Shown: piece after piece, positions 51,101 to 63,100 of the stretch
How the letters are laid out: each line of letters opens with the position of its first letter
Position numbering within the stretch: the stretch's first letter is position 1
DNA from: Apostichopus japonicus
Lineage: Eukaryota; Echinodermata; Holothuroidea; Aspidochirotida; Stichopodidae
Direction of reading: 5' to 3'
Assembly: GCF_037975245.1 (NCBI RefSeq)
Contig: NC_092581.1
Span: 1,688,501 to 1,752,500 of the forward strand
DNA length: 64,000 nt
Program-made: the position numbers and the translations under genes
The notes under the pieces: model-generated
What the model was told of the DNA's origin: nothing
Database searches by the model: none
Seen by the model: only the letters and a program-made list of their open reading frames with translations

Positions 51101-54100
51101 AAAACAAAACATTTTTCCAGAATTTTTTTGTTTGCTTAATACAATACCATCAAAAATGATGGATTTGTGAACGAGAATATTGTCTGCTGAGTAGGTGGAA
51201 GAAGCAAATACCTTCAGTGATAAGTGTGGATATATGATATCATCACATTATTTACATAACGTGAACTTTAGAACTTGTTGAAAATGATGGTGCCATGTAG
51301 TACATGTCTAGTAATAAATTAACCTTTGTATTTGTCATTTCTAGAAGTACGAATGATCTTCAGTTATTAATCCCCTCCTGATAAGAAAAATCATGGCAAC
51401 TCTTCTTGTTGAGTTCTGAAGTAGTAATAATTAATTTACCATTTGAACCATTTGCAATCCTTAAAAAGTTAATCCTTAAAAGGAGTATTGCATTTGTTAC
51501 TTGAATTGTTTTACCAAAGCATACAAAGATAGCATTGTATGAATACTAAAGCATGGCAGAGCATTACTGAAAAAGAACTGAATCAAAAATTCAGTTTCCA
51601 GTTTTAAAGTAATATTTGCTATGACACAGGGATGACACAATGGGGAGGATTTTTGTCAAGATTGGCTTGATTTAGTTTTTTGGTTTCGATGATAATCGTA
51701 ACCTTTGCAATCATGCGTGTGTGTATGTGTGTGTGTGTGTGTGCGTTTGTGACGCCCAGCTTGTAAACACGATATCTCAAGAAGGGAAGCTTGGACAGTT
51801 CTCATATTTGGTACATAGGAGTATCTTATTGAGTACAAGAAGCCTATTGTTTTTGGTGTAGGTCAAAGGTCACTTGGGGTCACCAGGGGTCAAATAGTGA
51901 AAAGCTTGTAAACATGATATCTCAAGAAGCAAAGCTTGGATTGATTTCATTTCTGGTATGTAGGTTGACCACATTAAGTACAAAAAGCCTATCGTTTTTG
52001 GTGGATATCGAAGGTCATTTAGGGTCACCAGGGGTCAACTTGTAAAAACCTTTTCATAATATACGGTATCTCCCATCGTCCAGCCTATAAGTATATGACA
52101 TGGGCGATTCGCCTCATAAGAATAGGAGAGCCTACTGACAATTGAAAATGATCTTACGGGCATCCGTAGATTTGAATCTGAACTCGCGACAATATCCCCA
52201 TTGACTTAAGTGTGTCGCTAGAAGTCCTGAATTGCTATGTACATATCTACATACATGTACAGTGTCTTCCAAGGCTTGCTTGCAGACCATAGATATATAA
52301 AAGTGCTAGAGCTACTTCAACACTTGTGACTCATCCGTATGGATATTTTGCTAAAGAGTTGATGTGATTTCGATGGAATAGTGCACTTGAATGGCGAAGC
52401 ATGCCTTCTCTAGAAAATATTTGTAGATCATTGGTAGTTCTGGTTGGATGTAAGTTGCACAGGTACCACGAATTTCAAAACATTTCTTGGCCAGCTGCCA
52501 AGGAGAAACTAGGTCAAGCACCTGTGAACTTGAGATTTGCTTTCACTCCATGGAGTTGGCTGTAATGTTGGCCTAGTTTTTCTCAATAACTTGTGAAACT
52601 ACCATTGACAGGGTGTGACAAGGTTGATATTTTGGGACTAGTTGTGAATGGGGTAAGGGATTGTTTCAAAACATAACAGTCATGTGATCCAATGTCAACA
52701 AAGGTCAATCAGGGGTCAAAAACTAGTATTTTTGCAATAACTTGAGAACCAAATGTCCATTAAGGTTGGGAGTTAAGCTATTGTAATACAATAGTAGACC
52801 TGCATTTGGGTGACCTTTGACCTCAGGTTGACCTCCAGTGACCTGTATTAGCTTCTTTCAAGTTGATTCTTTGAAGTTTTGTGGGCATATTCCAATCTAA
52901 ATTGTCCATAAGTGGACTCCTCTGCAACCTTAATGTGCGAAGTTATTAGAGATTTGGTTTGGTTTGTAATACTTGGTGTGCTGATTCATAACATTGAGTA
53001 CAAAGAACCCTACTGTTTCTAATGGAGGTGTGTATAACCACGTACAGACTGACCTGTGTTAGCATGCCATAGTGTTATTGTAACAGCTAGTTCTGGTTAT
53101 AGTAACAAGCAGAAGTCTAGTGCATTGAAGTCATCGAAACCTCAATGCATTTTGCATTCTGGTTTGGTTTTCTGTATCTGTTTTCAGGGGAAGAAAATGT
53201 TTTAGAACCGGATGACTGGTTAACAGGTGATACCTACGATGAGTCAGACGATAGGCATGCACAGCTACCGGATAATGCTAGGGTGGGCTTTGATCCAACC
53301 CTCCTGGATATCAGTAAGTACCCCATGGTAGGCCTGCACAGCAACCCCGATGGGTGGAAGGGTGGGCTTTGATCTAATACTCCTGGATATCAGTAAGTAC
53401 CCCATGGTAGGCCTGCACAGCAACCCCGATGGGTGCTAGGGTGGGCTTTGATCCAATACTCCTGGATATCAGTAAGTACCCCATGGTAGGCCTGCACAGC
53501 AACCCAATGGGTGTTGGGGTGGGCTTTGACCCAACCCTCCTGGATATCAGTAAGTACCCCATGGTAGGCATGCACAGCTACCCAATGGTTGGAAGGGTAG
53601 GCTCTGACCCAACGCTCCGTAATGTATATCAGTAGGTACCCCATGGTACCAAAGACTTAATTCAAATGTCTAACTGCACATTTTGGCTTTGATAATAATG
53701 TTCAATGTTTTTGATATTGTTTTGTTTTACAGTAACATACTTTGAGTGGAACGAAACATTCATCGACTCACCCAGAGATATCAGGCTCGTTGCCTTGGAG
53801 AGGAATCTCATCGATATCGTTTGGGAAGAGCTGGTTGGTGGAGAGGAAAATCTCCCAGAGTACCCTGGAGAGGAACTCATTGTACTGGAAGATGTCTATA
53901 CAGGTAAGAATGCACAGGAAGTAGGATTGGAAACAGCCAAAGGGCAGGGAGGGGGGGGGACTGGTGCATTTGCAGTATGGTTAGTTTTTCTCCTGGAAGG
54001 TCTCAGAAGGTTTTGTATTCCTACCCCCCCCCCCTTATTATGGATTAATACCCCTTTGTTACTGTCTCATGTCCTCTGTATGTAGTGTCCTCTGTTCTGT

Positions 54101-57100
54101 TTTATTGTTTTAAAGGTAGATTTTTGCGAGTTTTGGGTCTATTGTATTTTCGGATTCTGAAAAGGGAACACTATGGAGTCACTCTTGCCAATCTTGAGAA
54201 ATTGTGATGGGGACTGCGGATTGCAAAGTCGACATTGACTATGACAGGGATTGCAAAGTCGCTAATTAGTATTACAGTTAGATTCGTCCAATGCGGCAGT
54301 ATATTTTACTCAAAACCGAAGCCAAAGTGAATTAATCAGGTCACACATCCAGGGTCTATGCATGTTGAGTTCTTCAGTACCGCCCTCATTACCTTTCAGG
54401 AAATATTTTGTACTGTAGGTTTGATTAGTATTAAGCAGAAACATTTATTGTGTACTTTTGAGGAAAAAAAAGGCTAAGGCTCAAAGTTGCTTCATTTGAC
54501 TATTCCATTAGGACGAAATTGGCAGAGCAAGATATTTTATGATGACCCCAACGAGGATTTTGAATACACCGTCCGACAGATTATGAACGAGAGGAAGGCT
54601 CAAGTGCTTGTCATCCACAAACTCGATGAGATAGCCTGTAAGTTCGGCATTAATCTCTTTTTTTTTCTTTTCGGGGGTGGGGGGCGGGGCTAGAAGGTAT
54701 GTTAATATGGGTATCAGCATTTCCTGTGTCCTCACAACAAAAGCACCTACACTGTTCCTTGTTTAAAAAAATAGTAACCAAGGAACCTTTTAAAATTGGC
54801 CCATCCTGAAAAACTGGCCACTGCCGGTACGAGTGAACCTATATATTACATGTGGAGTTTTAATTCATTGTTTTCTGTTTTTATAAAAGTAATTTAAGTT
54901 CGCTTTTGGTAATAATGTATATATGTGGTTTTCTTGATGTCTTTAATATGTAAAACATACCCCACCAATGTACTTGTTTAATTTGAAATTCTTCTTATAT
55001 ATTTTTTTTAATTTCTGACTTTTTTCTTCTTGCTAGGGTTATTTAATCTCAGAGGGGAGGACATTCCTTTCAATCCAGTCTTTATTTCGTACTGCATCAT
55101 CACGAATAATGACATCAGGTTGGACATTTTTTTTTTTTTTCTCTGAAGTCGTAGTAATATTTTCATGTTTTTTTTTGGAAGGTCTTCACATCCAGTCTTG
55201 TCTATCGTATGTAATCGTTATGGATATTGCAATTTGCATAAGATAATTAATCCAGTAATTAATAAATACTCCTGTGGTATATTAACGATCGTTAACATGT
55301 ACATGAATATGAAAGCTGAGAGTATTAGTAAAATGAAGGTATCAAATAGCTGTTCCCTGCCTGTCAACTAGGAAGTAGGAACTTTTCATTTCCACCCCCC
55401 CCCACCTCCATTCTCTTAATAGTCAACAGTGCAATTTTAATGGCATTCTCCAGTCATGCCCAAAGACTAGAGAGTGTGCTGTACTGGTTGGGTCCTATCT
55501 ACGTTCGTGAAAACTTTATATACCGCAGAATAAGACTGCAGATCATAGTGGTACCATGAGTTGATCACGATTAGTTTAGACAATTTCATTCGTAATTTAT
55601 TAAAGAAGAGGTCTTTTGAAACATATTTTGGAAGTTTCAAGTCAAAGTAACTGTTTCAAGCGCCTTAACTTTGTGATTTCTAGAGTATGCTTTTCCATAC
55701 CAAGATACTGTTGTTAAATGGAACCATGAACTAGTCGATCACCCCAGCGTGTCAGTGTGCAAGTTCATGGGACGTTTTTCGCATTTTTGTGAGCATTTTT
55801 TTCACGCACTCATGTTACTTTAATTGGGGTATCACTTTAAACAGAACAGATCATGGACATTCAAACCAAATATGACAGTCCCCTCTGTTGAAGTAGTCGA
55901 GAGCCCATCATGACAGTAGCTCTTCATGGTATTGCTCATAAATAATTTCAAATGATATTTCCTTGTTTTTCTTGACAGGTTGTACATGTGGGATGGAACG
56001 AGAAGGACCGATAGGACCCGATACCCGGACGTTTACGAACACTTAGGCTTAGGCTGTAGCTCGGGGGGCTGTAAGTAATTTCGAAACTTTCTCATTTCAC
56101 CTTTCTGTTTTGTAGCATAACAGAAAAAAAGAGGAGTTTAATTTACTGGAGTTGGACAGAGTAAGGGAAGACAGAGCGAAGCTACTTCTTCACGTGATAT
56201 AAATTGTGAGGAGTTTTCCGAAATACTTTCTTTAAAATTGACATTAAGGGGTGTCCAATCAGGCCATCCAAATCAAAATAAGGTTTTCCATGGCTGTTAT
56301 GAAAGGATTGCCGAACTGTTTGATCATAAGCGATCTTTATTTGAATAGGAACCAATTTTTTTATATTTAATTGTTGACTAGACGGACGGGCGAACGGACG
56401 GACAGATGGATATCAGATATCAGATTGCCAGTACAATGTTGTATCAGGATAAATTAATAATAATGATAGATGTGGTTTAAACCTTTACCTGGGGAAATAC
56501 TAAATATACTATTTATAATCTAACCACATTTCTTACCAAGCCATTATCAACATAATCTTCACAAAGCTTTCAAATTGTCAAATACCAATGTGCTTCAAAT
56601 CCCTGAAATGTTGTCACCTCTGGATATTTTGAAATAAAAGACAAAAACTATTGTAGCATGACAGTACTACTGTTCGTCGGGAAAGAAAAAAAAGCACCAG
56701 CCCGTATTTTCTTTGATAGAATCACTCTTTAAAATTCTGTACAAATATAGTAAGTTTGCATATTTATTTATGAAGCATATAGAAACATTCATTACAGAAT
56801 GTCTACAAACTCTGCACCATGTATTGTGAATAAATGAAACGGCAGAAAGAAGAAGGAAAGGGGGAAATAAATGTTCCTTGGTCTTCCTACACAGCAAGCT
56901 GCATATCTCTACGAGGGTACGAGGACTTTCTGGATGACATGACCGCCTTTGGAAGAGGTTCAAGAACAATTTGGCACAGCGACGAAACCAGTTTTGCAAT
57001 TTACGACAGGGTCAGGGATGTAAGTCGGTTCGGTTTCATCTTTCATAAATCCTGGGATAGATTTGGATCTGTGTTTTTTTTTTGGTTGGTGGTGAGGTGG

Positions 57101-60100
57101 GGGGGGGGGTGGAGGCAGTTTGGTTCCTGGCCCTCGCTAATTTCCATCCACGTTGACGTCTGATGGATAAGTCTGGGAAGAAATAATGTAAATTCTCAAT
57201 TAATATGAACAACATTACAAAGTCCTGAATACTTTTGGTAGGTGAGAAAGATGGTCATCAGTTTTTTGTATTGACTCTGACTGAGACGAGAGGCTTTAAT
57301 TTTTTTTTTTTTTTCTCCCTTCTTCTTCTTCTTCTATTGGGGTGGGTGGGATTTATATACGTTAAAGTTTAGTAATAAGTAAATCAATTAATTAAGTATA
57401 GAGGGTGGCCTGGAATTTATATAAGCATTGCTTCTGCCAGGTCTCCCCCGCAGTGATAATTACATTGTAAATAAGATTGTTCTTGTGATGACTGTATGTA
57501 TACTTCAACATTTTGATGCTTCTGTACTATCTTCTACGTATTTTTTGTATGATCATCTTGCCGAAATAAAGAGAGAATACTAAATTTTGATTAATTTTAC
57601 CTCTCCTGTTTAGATAAACCGGATTGAGGAACCCTCACCGATACTGTTGATGAAAGCACAGAAGAACGATGTAGAGATACTTGGCATGCGTAGTGCTCAC
57701 GTAAGTTTGAGGAGGGGGTGGGGGGGGGGCTCTTGCACTGGGTTTTGAAAGCATGAGTAGTCAGTTATGGCTATGCAGCTTTTACAAGAGTTTTCACCTT
57801 TACGTTCATTGAGCAAGGAAACATCTCCTCGTGTATAAGGTTTGTGATCTGGTTAGATTAGACTTTACGCTCACCAAAATGTGAAGAAGGGGAACGAAAG
57901 AAAAGAAAAGGGCAATTGTTAGGCTTTTGTAAACATATTTCCGACACTTTACTGATAAGAGTTCTGCTTACGCTCTGTATTAAAAAAGATTGATTTAACA
58001 GACGTTTTTGGCCATAAAAGTACCTAACAGAATTGGTGATCTTTGGTGGGAGGGGATTGGGGGAGGGGGAGAGATGTGTACTGTGACATGTGATATCCAT
58101 GTGATACTCAGGAAATCATAACCAAGCTAAAGTACTGATGTTGCAGGGATTTTCGAAAGCCATTGGTATTTCTTTCAAGACTGGCGGAAATTACAAATTT
58201 ATTAAAAATACCAGATTAATAGTTTGAGAGGTAACATTCAGAGGCTTTATTTGTCCGTTCAGGAGAACCAATAGAATTGCTGAACAGTCGGCCCGACTAT
58301 GTGGAACTTATTGCTCTTTAATTCATGTCTCTGATTTCATTATTTTTATAAATATTTATATTTCATTAGATGAGTCACTAAATTTATACCGATTATCCTT
58401 GAGTTATTCTCATATTTATGTCAACCGATTCCCATTGTGTTACTCTCGTAACTAAATGACTGATTCTACTTGTTTTATTCTTGTGACTAAATAAACTGAT
58501 TTTCCTTGAGTTATTCTAGTAATTATGTGACTTAATATGTGTTATTTTTACCTGCAGTTGAAAGATTCAGTGGCTCTCTGCAACCTCTTTGGGTGGCTTC
58601 AAGAGAAAATGGACAACATGGCGGTAAGAGGGATTACTGTTATTGTTTGTCATCATTCTACTGCCAGAACAATAGTCCATTGTTGCTGCATGTGAAAGCA
58701 CTGGAGTCAATCATTGTTTGTCAGTCTACTGCCAGAACAATAGTCCATTGTTACTGCGTGTGAAAGACTGGAGTCAATCATTGTTTGTCATAATTCTACT
58801 GCCAGAACAATAGTCCATTGTTACTGCGTGTGAAAGTGGAGTCAATCATTTTCATCTTTGTCTATCAGTCTACTGGTAGAACAATAGTCCATTGTTGCTG
58901 CATGTGAAAACACTGGAGTACAATCTTTGTCATCATTGTTTGTCAGTCTACTGCTAGAACAATAGTCCATTGTTACTGCATAAAAAAGCACTGGAGTCAA
59001 TCTTTGTCATCATTGTTTGTCGGTCTTCGGCTAGAACAATAGTCCATTGTTACTGCATGTGAATGCACTGGATTCAATCATTGTTTGTGAGTCTACTGAT
59101 AGAACAATAATGCATTGTTACTGCATGTGAAAACACTGGAGTCAATCATATTCAATGTTTGTTAGTCTACTTCTAGAACAATCGTCCATTGCTACTGCAT
59201 GTGAAAGCACTGGAATTTATCATTGTCATCATTGTTTGTCAGTCTACTGATAGAACAATAGTCCATTGTTACTGCTTCGTTACAACCATGTGGGTATGTT
59301 GGTACTCTGATGTTTGCGTCTACGTTAAGCCCAGAAGACTGTATATAAGGATACCCAGAAAATATATGTAGGATAATAGTTAAAACAGAAATGAGAGAAT
59401 TTCATCGGAAAGTATGAGGAGAAAGTTGTGGTTTGTAAGTTTAACAGAATTACATTTATAGCAAGGTCAAGAAAAAAGAAAAAAATTGACATCAGCAAAA
59501 CATCAAAACACACAGATTCTGTTACAATCCCCTTAATAAACACAGGCAGACTTTATCCAGTTGGCTGGATGAGGGAAAATACCCAAGGACTTTTAGATTT
59601 TATCGACAAAGCTCTCATCCAATCACTTTTCAAGTCCTGTGCTTTGCATCCTCACCTACCTGTCTCCCCACAACTGATGCACTCTCCCTAACAAGCTGTG
59701 CAAACTCAATAGAGTGAATTGATGACCTAAATGGTGTTTGAGAAAATTACTGGGTCACTAAATATAAGTTTTTGTTTTCATTTATAGCGCGACATAAGGG
59801 ACCGTGGCAATATAGAATACCTGAGCGAACTCAGTGTTGCGGAAGAAGCCGAAAAAATCCGAAAAAGGTAAGGATTGCATTTGTCCACAGGAAAATTTGT
59901 TTTATGAACTTCCAGCATTTGTAATTTGCATAGTCAGTCTGATCAAATTCTTTCTTTTTGGTCCAGATCAAACCTGTGAGGATTCAAATATTTTATTTCA
60001 GATGATAAATGTTTCAGCGGACAGAGTTTGTGTCATTTGTCAGTGAGTAAAGATCATGGTTCTCACATGGCCTGGAAAATTCCTGTCTGGAAATAGTAGG

Positions 60101-63100
60101 GAAAGTGAAATCCAAGTTGAGTTGGTCTTGAAAGTCCCATGAGGTTTGTAAGTTTAGTCAGGAAACGTGTGCAAGTCCTCATTTCGAAACACTTTCTCGT
60201 TATATCATATAAGACTTACGCTTTACGTCATAAGTCTACCAGTAAATGAATAATGGAAAACTCGCCTGAGAAATTCTAGACAAGTTTTGAGATGATAAAG
60301 TTATTGCTACAGCATGTCATGTTTGGGGTTTGTGGCTCTTTGAATTTCCCCCTCATTTTACAGCAAGGGTTACAGCTGTTAGGATTTGTATAAGTAGCCT
60401 AACATAATGTCATTTTAGGTCTGTAGAAATTGTAAAACCATAAGATGTGTTTTAGTCATGAAAATGGCTGGAATCTCATTTATTCAAAGGCATGTGAATC
60501 ATGAAAGATGCTGCCCTAATGTCCTGCAGTGTTCATAGATTTGTGGTCATTAACATAATATAGTCAAGTATGTCCCCTCCTGCCCCACCCCCCCCCCCCC
60601 CACCCCCACCTCTTCCTCCCACACACCTTTCCCTTTACCCTTAACTTGTCTCGCTACTTTCCCAGTGAAAACTAACATAGTAATTTAGTCGTGCCATGTA
60701 TCACATTAATTAATGTTAATGGTTCGTTAATTTAATATAAGATATCTTAATAGCGAGAAGCAAACAATGGATGTGGCTAAAAAGGGCAACAAGAGTATCA
60801 TGCAGGAAATGTTCAGTGAAGTTGTGACCTTTATTTTCTTGTTGGTATTTCTTTCTTTTTGTCAACAGCTTGTGGGGTGAGGTTTATCACGGACCAAGCT
60901 TTGCTACAATTTCAGCCTTTGGGGAACATTCAGCTCTTCTTCATTATGAGTGAGTCAACTAATAAGGATAATGTTTGACTATATTTCCTTGTTTCTCTCT
61001 TAGATTGGGAGGGTTAATTGGAAAACTTTAGTAAACTAATGGTGCTTATATTTTTAACACCATACAGAGTGAGGGGTGGTGAAGGTGGGCAGTGGGGGTG
61101 GGGAGGGGGAAGGGGAGGGCAGGGAAGGAAGAGAAAAGTCACTGACTTCCATCGCAATTAATATGTAGAAATGTCGTCTACTCTGCATGAAGGCTTAAAC
61201 AAGCTTCATTGGACAAGTTAATTTTTTTTTATTTGGCCATAGCTATAATTTGTGTTAAAGAGATTTTCACTCTGGTAAAATGTTTCGGCTGGTTCTTGCC
61301 AATTGACGACATTGCAACTTGTTCTTCTGTGTTGCAGGGTTACCGAGGAAACAGATATTCCTATTCATTATGATGGCATGTTTCTCTTTGACTCTGGTGC
61401 TCAATACAAGTAAGTTTTGGTCATTAATATTTCAAACAGTCACTTACTTCCCCCCTCTGTCCCTGACTTGCCTACTAAAAAGAATAAGAATAAAATAAGA
61501 AGAAAGATGAATTGTTATTTCAAACAAAAGCAATGGAAATTGAGCTTTACTTTAGTAACAAGTGAAAGGATGTGAAGAAATTGGTGGTTCAGTTAGTTTG
61601 GGGGATTAACCTTCGGGGAAAATTTTTAATCTGTCCCTCCCACCATCAGATTTCTGTTCGGACAACGAAAGTCAGCTTTAGAGGTCATCGGGCGGATGAC
61701 TAGTTGCTGACAACAAATTCAGATTGAACTGTAACCAACACCCCCAAATAATTTAATGATAAACTGGTTTCACCTTCCTTCACATTTGAGATACTGATAT
61801 AAATCGACAGTAGTGTTGTAAGGATTATGATCCACCCAAAGGGAAGTTATACTGGCCCTATGTTCTATCTCACCAAACCTACACATCTCTCCTACAGGGT
61901 ATATATTGGCTGTTACACAACCAAATTTGCTATTTGGACAACCAAACAGTACAAGCTGGATTGTCTTAGGAAAAAATGCAAAATCCTTAAAAATTTATCC
62001 TGACTATGATGTTGTTTGCATAATTATGTAATTTCTACTAAATGCAACACTGTCAGCATGTGTCTGTGTGGCAAGAGACTTGAACAGTGTACCCATCATG
62101 AGCATAACCATTCTTAAGCATTAAAAATAATACTTAATACATAGTTAGCACACTCATTGTAAGCACACTCATTGTAAGCATACCCATTTTAAGCATACTC
62201 ATTGTAAGTATGTCCGTTGTAAGCATACACATGTTATATACATTGTTAGCATACCCATTGTTAGCATCCCCATTGTAAGCATACATAAGTAATATACATT
62301 GTTAGCATACCCATTGTAAGCATACCCATACAAGATACATTGTTAGCATACCCATTGTAAGCATACCCATTGTAAGCATACTCATTGTAAGCATGTCCAT
62401 TGTAAGCAAGTCCATCGTAAGCATACTCATTGTTAGCATACCCATTGTAAGCATACACATGTAATATACATTATTAGCATACCCATTGTAAGCATACCCA
62501 TACAAGATACATTGATAGCATACCCATTGTAAGCATACCCATTTTAAGCATACCCTTTGTGAGCCTGTCCATTGTAAGCATACTCATTGTATGCATACCA
62601 CATGTAACGTTATTTTCATTACATTTTCCTCATACTGAAAACTGGTAATTATTCCAATTTTTTAAGACAGTAATTACAGTTTGATGATTGTCTATGCTTT
62701 TTTAATCATCTTTAGTATCTGTTGTTTCGTTTCAGGGAAGGTACAACAGATATCACTAGGAGTTTTTATTTCGGTGACCGTCCACCAGAGAAGATAAAGG
62801 TACGATTATACTTGCTTTTTGTTCTTTTTGATCTACATGTTACCAGACCATGGGAAACCTGGCAAAGTTTCATGAATTTTGGTTTTTACCACTTTCTTTT
62901 CCTTGAGTTGCCAGGGACTTTATGAGCTAATATTGCATCAGTCATTGCAAATTTTGTTTTGTCTGTTGCAATTTCTACATGGTTATGTCATGGTTGTACA
63001 TGGTTATGTCATGGTTGTACATGGTTATGTCATGGTTGTACATGGTTATGTCATGGTTGTACATGGTAATGTCATAGTTGAACACGGTTATGTCATGGCT

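Noticed and set aside
56881-56900. Alternative acceptor at 56897-56898 (AG four bases later) for exon 11
   Set aside because: It puts the exon in a frame that soon stops, whereas the acceptor at 56893-56894 keeps the frame through [15 protein letters not shown].
59428-59691. 87-codon frame in intron 13
   Set aside because: No flanking splice sites in phase with exons 13 and 14, which already join correctly without it.
62261-62505. Minus-strand frames with YAYNG/MLTMG repeats, resembling a repetitive structural protein
   Set aside because: Translation of the 15-bp intronic minisatellite on the strand opposite to the gene.
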